This document shows, piece after piece, positions 1 through 9,000 of a DNA stretch of 48,262 bases. The stretch lies in the NCBI GenBank assembly GCA_945872355.1, contig CAMBZU010000018.1, positions 1 through 48,262 on the forward strand, in the 5' to 3' direction. The translations under genes and the position numbers were made by a program. This stretch comes from Chitinophaga pinensis. Its GTDB lineage: Bacteria; Bacteroidota; Bacteroidia; UBA4408. Each line of letters starts with the position of its first letter. The stretch's first letter is position 1. Below the pieces are notes generated by a model. It was given only the letters and a program-made list of their open reading frames with translations, was not told the DNA's origin and searched no databases.

Positions 1-1508
1 ATTGTAAACACCGCATTGCTCACATCAAACTTACATATATTTACAAAATCGATTACTTTAATTAAACAGTTAGTGCTAGGAGAGTTAGGCACATTCCAGT
101 TGTAAGAGTTTCCAGTAACATTGCTTGCAATAGTAGTCCAATTTGTTCCATTATTTAAAGAGTATTGCAAGATATACTGCCCCGAAGCCGATGGTAAATT
201 AGTCCAAGTAATAGCTTGAGTAGATAAACCTTGCCATACCTGTCCACCATTTGGAGAAGTTACGGTAATATCATTACTAGGGTTGATATTAAACACCGCA
301 TTACTCACATCAAAATTATTTGCGCTATAGCTATAATCCTCTACTTTAATTAAAGCCTGACTACTAGTTATACCATTAGGCACTTGCCAATTATAAGTTT
401 GAGATGATAAACCATTACTGCTTAAGAAAGAAGTAATAGTAGTCCATGTTGATCCATTGTTAGTTGAGTAATAGATATTGAAATAGGTAATACAAGTTGA
501 TTTGCTAAACGTAATAGGCACAGTAGCACATCCAATCCAGTTTTCGCCACCATTAGGAGCGGTCACCGTAATAGGAGTTGCAATAGTAAATGTGGCATCA
601 CTTACATCAAAAATATTTAAATCGGCTGTGTTGCTTATTTTAATTTTGCATTGGGTGCTGTTGGCTGTGGCAGGAATAGTCCAGTTTTGTGATCCATCGT
701 TAGTAGTGCTGGTAGTAATGTTTATCCAAGTTATTCCATTATCTAAAGAGTAATCTAATCTTACGGTAGAAAAGAAAGTACTAGCATTCCACGTGATAGG
801 ATTTACACATTGTACTTGAAAAGTTTCACCACCATTAGGGGAAGTAGCAATTGGTGTTGGAGGTGTTATTGTAAAAACTGTATTAGAAATATCTTGCTTA
901 CAATTGGTAACATAGTCTTGTATTCTCACCATACATGTTGTGGTTTGCGCCATCGCGGGAATAGTCCAAGCATAACTGCCGGTAACGTTGGCATAATTGG
1001 TTACTATGTTTATCCATGTTGTTCCTGAATTTACAGAGTAGGCAATGTTATAGGTGTTGGAAGTTCCTTGTGCGTTCCAAGTAATAGTATGAATTGTATT
1101 TCCCTGCCAAACTTCACCACCATTGGGTGATGTTAGTATAAGCGGAATATTAATGGTAAAATTGGCGTTACTCTGATCAACAATACTGGTGTTTTGCGCA
1201 TCAAAAACACGCATCAATACGGTGTTCGATTGCACATTTGGCACAGTCCATAAAAAACTGCCATTGGTAGACAAGAAATTACTAGCAACTGAGGTCCAAA
1301 TGGTACCACCATCTAAAGAATAATCTATATTCCAATAGTTTGAAGGGCTTCCAGTTTGTGTCCACTGTACATTGTATTGTTGGCAGGCATATAAAATTTC
1401 ACCTCCGTTGGGCTGAGTAATGGTAATACTTTGTGCCTTTGCGAAAGATAATACAAAGGTTGAAAAGGCGGTTATTAAAAGTAATCTAAGGGTAAATTTA
1501 AAATTCAT
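1..1508 (-). CDS. Secreted tandem-repeat (PNGGE-type) protein, N-terminal part
   Basis: Open on the minus strand from an ATG at 1508 to the left edge with no stop, so the C-terminus is missing. The protein begins with a signal peptide (MNFKFTLRLLLITAFSTFVLSFAKAQ). It continues as repeats of about 95 residues, each opening with a P-N-G-G-E/Q-x-W/F motif and carrying 'YSxNxGxTW' and 'WxVPN' motifs. Five full repeats are visible (motifs near 1405, 1125, 835, 550 and 245). Such Ig-like repeats are common in large surface proteins of Bacteroidota and usually end in a T9SS type A sorting domain, which would lie outside the window. The function is likely adhesive or structural; the ligand is unknown. 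I read the frame codon by codon and am confident it is real. Confidence 0.85.
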   Translation of the reverse strand, partial: MNFKFTLRLLLITAFSTFVLSFAKAQSITITQPNGGEILYACQQYNVQWTQTGSPSNYWNIDYSLDGGTIWTSVASNFLSTNGSFLWTVPNVQSNTVLMRVFDAQNTSIVDQSNANFTINIPLILTSPNGGEVWQGNTIHTITWNAQGTSNTYNIAYSVNSGTTWINIVTNYANVTGSYAWTIPAMAQTTTCMVRIQDYVTNCKQDISNTVFTITPPTPIATSPNGGETFQVQCVNPITWNASTFFSTVRLDYSLDNGITWINITTSTTNDGSQNWTIPATANSTQCKIKISNTADLNIFDVSDATFTIATPITVTAPNGGENWIGCATVPITFSKSTCITYFNIYYSTNNGSTWTTITSFLSSNGLSSQTYNWQVPNGITSSQALIKVEDYSYSANNFDVSNAVFNINPSNDITVTSPNGGQVWQGLSTQAITWTNLPSASGQYILQYSLNNGTNWTTIASNVTGNSYNWNVPNSPSTNCLIKVIDFVNICKFDVSNAVFT

Positions 1509-1643
1509 GGCGCTATTGCTATTATTACAAGCGCGAAATTAATTTTATTTTCTTGAATTAGGCTTATTTCAAATAACAATTTACGAAGCTTAAAATGCAG
1601 TAAAATGCTTGAAAAGGCTGTTCAAATAATTTAGGAACGATTA

Positions 1644-2399
1644 CTACTTTTTACAATTTTCATTGATTAAACCCAAAATATCCATAACTCCTAATTTATA
1701 GGCCTTATTCAAATCTTTACAGGCGCCTTCCTTATCCTCAATTTTAAGTTTTGCTTCACCTCTTAAAGCAAATGCAAATTGATATTCATTGCTGATATCG
1801 ATACATAAATCAAAATCTTTGATAGCTCCTTTGTAGTCATTCAAAAAGAATTTACACTCACCACGTTTAAAAAGTACTTCATAGTCTTTGGGTGCAAACC
1901 TTAAAACCCTGGTATAATAGTTAACAGCATTTTTATAATCTTTTATACTTTGTTTAATTTTACCTAAAAAGCGCCAAGCCTCCTCAGCATCCTTGCTGTT
2001 TGGATTCAATACTGTAACTTTTAAGAAATCTTTACAAGCAGCTTCATGATTGCGTATATTGTAAAATGTTTTTGCGCGTTCAACATACAAAAAAACATCA
2101 TTACTATCAATGGTTTGAGCCATATTAAAATCTGCAATAGCCAAGCCAAAATTATTCATGGCATCATGCACTATGCCTCTGTAAATATATATATCTGTTT
2201 TGCTTTTGTTTGAATCTAATTCAATCGTTTTTGTAAATGCCTCTAAGGCTTTTGCATATTTTTTTTCTTTATAATTTTTAATGCCAACTTCCATGAATTC
2301 TGAGGCTGTTTTTTGAGCCAATGCTTTAGACCATGGTGCTAAAATTGCTGCCGCAATAAAAAATATTAATAAAGGCTTAAATGCATTTTTGTGTTCCAT
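1644..2399 (-). CDS. Secreted/periplasmic TPR-repeat protein
   Basis: A 251-residue protein with an N-terminal hydrophobic segment (about residues 8-28, ending LAPWSKALAQ) that looks like a signal peptide. About six tetratricopeptide units follow from residue 33 to the end, with the usual small/large residue pattern (for example 'YIYRGIVHDAMNNFGLAIADF' split over two helices). TPR arrays bind other proteins, so this is likely a scaffold or assembly factor in the periplasm. The partner cannot be read from the sequence. The gene stands alone between the partial repeat protein and the M16 peptidase, all on the minus strand. A promoter-like TAATTTTG lies only one base before the ATG (2401-2408 on the minus strand), which would give a leaderless or almost leaderless transcript. 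Confidence 0.85.
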   Translation of the reverse strand: MEHKNAFKPLLIFFIAAAILAPWSKALAQKTASEFMEVGIKNYKEKKYAKALEAFTKTIELDSNKSKTDIYIYRGIVHDAMNNFGLAIADFNMAQTIDSNDVFLYVERAKTFYNIRNHEAACKDFLKVTVLNPNSKDAEEAWRFLGKIKQSIKDYKNAVNYYTRVLRFAPKDYEVLFKRGECKFFLNDYKGAIKDFDLCIDISNEYQFAFALRGEAKLKIEDKEGACKDLNKAYKLGVMDILGLINENCKK

Positions 2400-2709
2400 G
2401 CAAAATTATTTTTAATTAAGTTTAAATGACGAAAGTAATAAAGAATAAATTAGACTATTTATTTTGTATAATCTGTGTTAATTCACATCGGTATTTATCA
2501 GCAGCAAGCAGGAGAGCAATGACCTAAAGTAGCGCGCTGAACTGTAAATTTTATACTGGCATGCAGCATAACGAACTAATAGCCCTTAGCTTTATTGGCG
2601 TCTTGGAGCAATGAATTCAATTGTAAGTTGCTTTGGCGATTTCGTATTTTCTTACGCGTTATTTGGTTTAAACAAAGGTATTTAATATGAATACCCTCTT
2701 AATACTATA
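2400..2709. other. Intergenic region with a remnant of the ATACC/GGTAT repeat
   Basis: About 310 bases without a plausible gene on either strand. Bases 2451-2494 look like a decayed right end of the dispersed element described at 28.9, 35.6 and 36.6 kb. A run of about 20 bases (2453-2472) matches the right part of the 35.6-kb copy, and the end CACATCGGTAT matches the 36.6-kb copy. Nothing else is recognisable. Confidence 0.45.
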
Positions 2710-5556
2710 TTATTTAGCAACATGTGTAATTACAAATTTTCCCCCTGCATTAAACTCATCAATATCATAACCTAATTTTTTAAGTGGCTCAAGCACTGTT
2801 TCCCTATTGCCAACTACAACAATGGCCATTTTATCATCCATTAAATATTTATTTGCTGTAGCGTTTATCGTTGACTTACTTGATGATTTTAATATGTTCT
2901 TTTGCTTCTCTAAATAATCTTTATCAAGGTTATATTCAACAATTCGTTTTAAAAAGCCCGCTTTTTGACCGTTTGTTTCATATTTTAATGCTTCCGACAA
3001 GCCAATAGAATTTTTGGTATAGGCTAACTCTTCATCAGTGATGCCACTCTTTTTATAATTTTTTATCTCTTTCATTATCTCAACAATACTGCTGTCGGTA
3101 GCGCTGGCCCTAACACCCGCCGAAATAGTAAATGGACCTTTATATTTAGAGCCATTGAACGAGGAACGAGCACCATAAGTATATCCTTTATCTTCTCTTA
3201 AATTTAAATTAATTCGGCTGTTAAAAGTTCCTCCTAAAATAAAATTCATCAATTGGCAATTGTAAAAATCACCATAAACATCAAAAGGCATGGCCACATA
3301 ACCTATTCTTATTTCGCTCTGTGGCGCTTTTTCCTTATGTATAAAATATATTTTACTTTTCTCAATATTCGGAATAGTTGCTTCTATTGGCGATTTCAAT
3401 TTTTTATTTTTCCAATCATTTAAAAAATTTAGTTTTTGAAGTACTTCATCCATTTTAATTTGACCAACCACAACCAATGTACTATTATTTGGCGAGAAAT
3501 TGTCTTCAAAATATCTTCTTACATCCTCAATCGTAACCCTATCAACACTCTCACTTGTACCAATAATTGGGCTAGAAAATATATGATTGCTTCCATATAT
3601 AAATTTATTGTAAGCGTTACTGGCAACTGTGCTTGCCTGCATATTTTGATTGGCTATATTTTGCAATAACTTGTTTTTTACTTTGCCAAACTCATCTTGA
3701 TCCATGATGGGTGTGTAAAATATTTCCTTAAAGATAGCCAATGTTGAGTCAAGATTTTTAACCAATGAATTAATGTTAAATACTATTTCTGTAGCATTGG
3801 CATTCACATCAATTCTACTGCCCAAATCACTTAATGCTTGACTTAGTTTCTCTCCAGCATTATTAATTGTAGACTCTTTAAACATTTCGGCTGTGAGTGC
3901 AGCCATGCCTGCTTTTTCAATAGGATCAGAAACATGACCAGCACCAACTGCTAATTGAATACTCACTAAAGGTAATTCTTCAGAATAAGTACCAATCAAC
4001 TTTAATTCATTGCCGAGCGTTTTTGTCCAATAATCAGGCACCTTTAACATTGGAGAAAGGCCTACAGTTGGTTGTTTCGAACGATCGAAATCATCTTTTG
4101 CTTTTGTATATTTAAGATTGTTTTGAGGAGCTTTAAGTGCTTTTTCATAAACTTTTGTAGTATCATTAATAAAGTTATTGGAGTTTGCCACTGCTGTAGG
4201 TTGCCCTTTTGGATATACGCTTAAAATTACAGCTGGTTGCATGTAGATATATTTCTCGAAAACACGCATTACATCAGTAGCTTTCAGATTTTTCAACTTA
4301 TCATAGTAATTGGCCAATATGTTTGGGTTATTGGTATACACCTGTCCATTGGCTAAACTAGCAGCTTTGCCGCTTACACTCGCTAAAGAATTTAGTATGC
4401 TCGCTTCTGTTTTCATTTTAAAACCTTGCACATCTAAATCCGTGATGCCATTTATCTTTAATTCGTTAAGAACATCATTAAATAGCAATTCCAATTCGGT
4501 TAAAGTAACACCAGGCATTGGCAAACCGGTAAAATTAAACCTTCCTGCTAACTCTTGGGTAGGATGCGAACAATATGCATTCAGCGCTTTTTGATCGTAA
4601 ACAAACTTTTTATAAATAGCACTATTTTTATTACCGCTCAGTATTTCAGCTAAAGCATCTAAGGCAATTTCATCAATATCGTTTTGAGGTACCGTTGGAA
4701 AATTAATGGAAATCATTGGTTGACGCACATTGTCTTCATAGCTAATGTATCTTGTTTTTTCAATACTAATTGCTGTTTTATCTACCTCGGGTATGGCGGG
4801 GCATTGGGGAATATTACCAAAATATTTTTCGGAAAGTTTCAAAACATCTGCGGTATTTATATCACCGGCAATTGTTAAGGTGGCGTTATTAGGACCATAC
4901 CAGCGCAGAAAAAACTGCTTCAAATCTTTTAAAGTAGCATTGTTTAAATCACTTATATAACCAATGGTAGGCCAATTGTAAGGATGGCCATAGGGATACA
5001 TTGCTTGTCCTATTTTTTCATTCACCAATCCATAAGGTTTATTATCATAGTTTTGTCCTCTTTCATTTTTTACTGTACTTCTTTGCACTTCAAATTTCTT
5101 TTGTGTAACAGCATCTAACAAAAAGCCCATGCGGTCCGACTCTAACCATAAAGCCACTTCTAGTTGATTCGAAGGCATAGTTTCAAAGTAATTGGTTCTA
5201 TCGGTATTGGTGGTTCCATTGAGCGTGCCACCAGCAGCAGAAACAATTTTAAAATGTTGCTCATCGCCCACATGATCACTCCCTTGAAACATCATATGTT
5301 CATAAAAATGTGCAAAGCCACTGCGGCCAATTTCCTCACGTGCACTTCCAACATGGTAGGTTACATCGGTATGCACAATTGGGTCACTATGATCTTCATG
5401 AATAATTATGGTTAGCCCATTATTCAACACATACTTTTCGTAAGGAATTATAAATGGGTTTTCATTTTTTTCTACTTTTTCCAATAACTTAGGTTGAGCA
5501 AAAATGCCTATTGGAAATAAAAGAAAGAAGGTAGCAGCGAAGCAATTAATTTTCAT
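2710..5556 (-). CDS. Secreted M16 family zinc metallopeptidase (two M16 units)
   Basis: A 948-residue protein with a signal peptide (first about 20 residues, ending GIFAQ). The N-terminal M16 domain carries the inverted zinc motif HFYEH at residues 83-87 and the third ligand Glu at about 165 in 'VKNERGQN', so this half should be catalytic. The second half (from about residue 510) is another M16 pair. It keeps the structural 'R/Y' signature near 'LREDKGYTYGARSSF' but has no HxxEH, as is usual for the inactive partner half of pitrilysin/processing-peptidase-like proteins. The predicted role is degradation of peptides in the periplasm or at the surface. The length of about 940 residues is normal for the family. 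It is transcribed alone, with about 310 bases to the next gene downstream. Confidence 0.93.
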   Translation of the reverse strand: MKINCFAATFFLLFPIGIFAQPKLLEKVEKNENPFIIPYEKYVLNNGLTIIIHEDHSDPIVHTDVTYHVGSAREEIGRSGFAHFYEHMMFQGSDHVGDEQHFKIVSAAGGTLNGTTNTDRTNYFETMPSNQLEVALWLESDRMGFLLDAVTQKKFEVQRSTVKNERGQNYDNKPYGLVNEKIGQAMYPYGHPYNWPTIGYISDLNNATLKDLKQFFLRWYGPNNATLTIAGDINTADVLKLSEKYFGNIPQCPAIPEVDKTAISIEKTRYISYEDNVRQPMISINFPTVPQNDIDEIALDALAEILSGNKNSAIYKKFVYDQKALNAYCSHPTQELAGRFNFTGLPMPGVTLTELELLFNDVLNELKINGITDLDVQGFKMKTEASILNSLASVSGKAASLANGQVYTNNPNILANYYDKLKNLKATDVMRVFEKYIYMQPAVILSVYPKGQPTAVANSNNFINDTTKVYEKALKAPQNNLKYTKAKDDFDRSKQPTVGLSPMLKVPDYWTKTLGNELKLIGTYSEELPLVSIQLAVGAGHVSDPIEKAGMAALTAEMFKESTINNAGEKLSQALSDLGSRIDVNANATEIVFNINSLVKNLDSTLAIFKEIFYTPIMDQDEFGKVKNKLLQNIANQNMQASTVASNAYNKFIYGSNHIFSSPIIGTSESVDRVTIEDVRRYFEDNFSPNNSTLVVVGQIKMDEVLQKLNFLNDWKNKKLKSPIEATIPNIEKSKIYFIHKEKAPQSEIRIGYVAMPFDVYGDFYNCQLMNFILGGTFNSRINLNLREDKGYTYGARSSFNGSKYKGPFTISAGVRASATDSSIVEIMKEIKNYKKSGITDEELAYTKNSIGLSEALKYETNGQKAGFLKRIVEYNLDKDYLEKQKNILKSSSKSTINATANKYLMDDKMAIVVVGNRETVLEPLKKLGYDIDEFNAGGKFVITHVAK

Positions 5557-5688
5557 GTTTAATAATTTATAATGCTGCGAAAATAGAATAAAAAATGAGC
5601 CAATTAGTTGATATCAATAATTGGCTTTTGAATTATCACACTTTTTAAGACAATAAATGCAAATCCATTTTTACATGTATAAAATATA

Positions 5689-5696
5689 TATATTTG
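5689..5696 (+). promoter_or_regulatory. -7 element upstream of tRNA-Ala
   Basis: TATATTTG fits the Bacteroidota -7 consensus TAnnTTTG. It lies 60 bases before the tRNA. No convincing TTG is seen at the -33 position, so this rests on the -7 box alone. Confidence 0.4.
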
Positions 5697-5756
5697 CAAT
5701 CCAAAAATTAAATAAGGGGTCTAGCCATTTAGATGGCCAGCGCTCATTGAAATATT

Positions 5757-5830
5757 GGGGGATTAGCTCATTTGGCTAGAGCGCTTGCCTGGCAGGCAAG
5801 AGGCGACCGGTTCGAATCCGGTATTCTCCA
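5757..5830 (+). tRNA. tRNA-Ala (anticodon GGC)
   Basis: Folds as a full cloverleaf. The acceptor stem is GGGGGAT with ATTCTCC (two G-U pairs), followed by discriminator A at 5830. The D arm is GCTC/GAGC. The anticodon stem CTTGC/GCAAG encloses loop CTGGCAG, giving anticodon GGC, which reads the Ala codon GCC. The T arm is ACCGG/CCGGT with loop TTCGAAT. The 3' CCA is not encoded (the sequence continues CAAAA). Confidence 0.96.
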
Positions 5831-5937
5831 CAAAAATAATTAAAGTGCGCTGCAACTTTAAATGCAAAAAATGAGCAGTTAGTCCTGATAGCTGCTATTG
5901 GGACGTTTATCCTTAATGTTAAATTTCATTGGTGCTG

Positions 5938-5967
5938 TTGAAGATTATACTTTAAATTTTATATTTG
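5938..5967 (+). promoter_or_regulatory. Promoter of the 1983-residue T9SS cargo gene
   Basis: TTG at 5938-5940, a 19-base spacer, then TATATTTG at 5960-5967. This matches the Bacteroidota -33/-7 pattern (TTG, about 19-21 bases, TAnnTTTG). Transcription would start near 5974, giving a leader of about 30 bases before the ATG at 6006. Confidence 0.65.
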
Positions 5968-6005
5968 CTAAAAAGATCATCTTATAAATTAGTTTAGCCG
6001 CCAGC

Positions 6006-9000
6006 ATGAATAAAACTTACAAAATTTTCCTTGTTTTTTTGTTACTTTCTCAACTATCTAAATCTCAAAGTTTTTTCAAACAAGTTGTTGGAGGTTCTGG
6101 AATGGATGAAATAAATGATATTGCGCGTGATTCAATAGGAAACATATACAGTACTGGTTATTTCAGTTCTCCTATTGCACAATTCGGAAGTATTATGTTA
6201 ACTAATACTTCACCAATAAATACAAGTGATGTTTTTATTTCAAAAACATCTCCAACAGGAACTATCCTTTGGAGCAAAAAAATTGGTGGCCCAAATCAGG
6301 ATAAAGGAAAAGCAATTTCATTAGACAAATTAGGAAATATATTTGTTACAGGTACTTTTATTGGAAGTATTTCATTTGGCCCTGGTTTGAATCTATTTGC
6401 CGACAATGGCAGTGCCGATATTTTTATATGTAAATACGATAATGCAGGAAATTTTTTGTGGGCACAAAATGTTGGTGGTCCACAGGGTGATGAAGTGTAT
6501 GATATAACTGCAGACCATGCAGGCAATGCTATATTAACAGGTCAATACATTGCCAATGCGCACTTTGGTTCAATGTTGGTTACAAGTGCATTAGATACCT
6601 CTGGCACCCAATTTACATACGACATTTTTATATTAAAACTATCTCCCTACGGTTCAGTAAAATGGTTAAAAACAGGAAGTGCAAAATACGATGATCGTGG
6701 CACCGCATTAGCTGTTGACTCAATAAATAATGTATTTGTTACAGGCCAGTTTTCCGATACCATTCAATTTACGCAAACATATCCCAACAATGTGTTCAAT
6801 ACTTGTTTTGTTATGAAATTGGATAGTGCTGGAAATGAATTAAACATGGTCAGATTTAGCGGCAGCAGCAGTGCAGCAAACTCCATTTGTGTTAATAACA
6901 ATAGCGAAGTCTTAATTTGTGGTGATTTCACAGGCAATCTCTTGTTCTATACTTCACCACTTAATCAATTAGTGAATCCATTTTCTAGAAAAATATTTAT
7001 CGCCAAATTCGATAACAATTTAAACTACTTGTTTGGTAAATCATACGGAAGTACAAAAAGTGTTTCGGCCAAAAGAATTGTGGCAGGAAATGATCTATCA
7101 TTTTTTGTTTTCGGCGAATTTAAATGTTCGTTCTCCGAATTCTCTTCATTTTATGGCACAGGAGTTTTTAATTCAATTGGCTACCAAGATTTATTTGTTG
7201 CTAAATTCGAAAACAGTGGAAATGCTATTTGGCAGCGGCAGCTAGGTGGTAAAGAAAATGATTTTGCCAACGGGCTCATATGCAACAATCAAAACAAACC
7301 AGTTATTGCAGGTAGCTTTATCGATGAATTGTATTACCCAAACCATTTGGCAAATATTAGTTCATTTTCATCTACAATTTACAATGTCAATTCCTTCTGT
7401 AATGATAATAAATACAATAGATATGATAGTTTATTGAGCCATGGCTATGGTGATGGATTTATATCAAATGCTATAGATACCTTACGAGAACCCATGGATT
7501 TTTATTTAAGAGATGAAAACAGTAATTGCCAGCGCCCGAGTCTTAAACCCTGCATTGTTGATAGAGGCGTATATCTGCACGACCAAAGAATGGTTTGTTT
7601 GCCCGATACTGTAAACGCCTGCGATAGTGCATCTTTTAAAGTAAATCATAAAGTACAGGATTATGTAAGTCCGAATTATACCAACATTTGGAGTATTGGC
7701 ACGAGTGCTGACAACGGCTCATCTGTAACCATTAATACATCAGGCACATTGGTGCTAACCACCTCTTCGGTCGATGGTTGTTACGTTGATAAAGATACAA
7801 TTGTGGTTAATATAGGTCAAACTCCGCAAGCGCCTTTAATAACTGACAATCTTGGTTTTAATACAGATAGCCTTTTACCTACAAATCCTATTACTTATTG
7901 CTCGTCGGTATTGCTGCCAACCGTGATTACAGCCTCAGGAGTTGTTTCACCAAATGTTTTAACTTGGTTCCCAAGTTATGGCGCCAGCGGGAGCAATTAT
8001 TTGGTTACAAATGAAAATACCGTAACAGCTATAATTACCACTCCCTTTGGCTGCTCCGCTTCAAGTGAAATTATTCTATATATTGACTCATTTCCTCCAG
8101 CAGTTCATGGCTATTCAATTGAGCCATATACTATAAATGTTTGTTCCGGAAGTCCATATGAATATCAACTTGCTGAATCTAATTGGCTTCCTGTTATTAC
8201 AAGTGATACCAATCTTACGGTTAATTGCTATGTAAACGGTTCATCGATGTGGGGAGGTTTTGAAAATTATCACTTAATTCCTAACAACGATAGCGCTACT
8301 TTTATATCTAAAATTTTCCCTAATACATCAGGAATCTATACGTTCATGTGGGAATTTATTAGAACAAATCCTTGTGGTGCTGATACCGATCAAGTTACCG
8401 TAACACATTACATAAATGTTAATCCTGGTGTAACTATTACCCCAGATGTGTCATTGCTGCAAACATGCGAATTACAAACCATCACCTTAACCGCCAATAG
8501 CACTGTACCAACTATATGGGACTTGAATGGACTTATAGACAGTGTAAACACCACAGTTACAGTACCTGCTTTTCATGGCGACTACATTGCATATTATTAC
8601 ATGCCTACAAATGCCTTGGGTTACGCCCAGGTATGTGCCGACACTATTAAGTTTATTGACTACATTCGTCCAAACTTGATAGCCTATCCTTCAGATGCTT
8701 ACATCTGCCCGGGTGATTCAGTTAAGTTAACAATGACTTTCCAAAATGCAATTTCTTATTCTTGGTATGGCCCAGTTGGATTGATGACAAACTACACAGG
8801 AAATGTGGCCTATGCTACTATACCGGGTGGATATTATTGCCTCGCTATGAATTCCGACAGTTGTACTGTACAATCAATAATTAAAATTGTTAAACAGTAC
8901 AGTACACCCTACTTGGTTGCTGATCCACCAACAAATATAGTATGCTTTAATAATCCAGCAGAACTAACTGTTATTTGTAACGATAATGCCTTAATTGTTT

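Noticed and set aside
502-1028. Short plus-strand ORFs across the left edge
   Set aside because: They are opposite-strand shadows of the tandem-repeat gene read from 1508 downward.
2451-2494. Intact copy of the ATACC/GGTAT element
   Set aside because: Only the right end is recognisable; the left end and core cannot be found, so it is listed as a remnant.
5715-5745. Small RNA gene before tRNA-Ala (CTAGCCAT...ATGGCCAG hairpin)
   Set aside because: The stem is short and imperfect, and it lies in the likely tRNA leader; there is no independent promoter or terminator.
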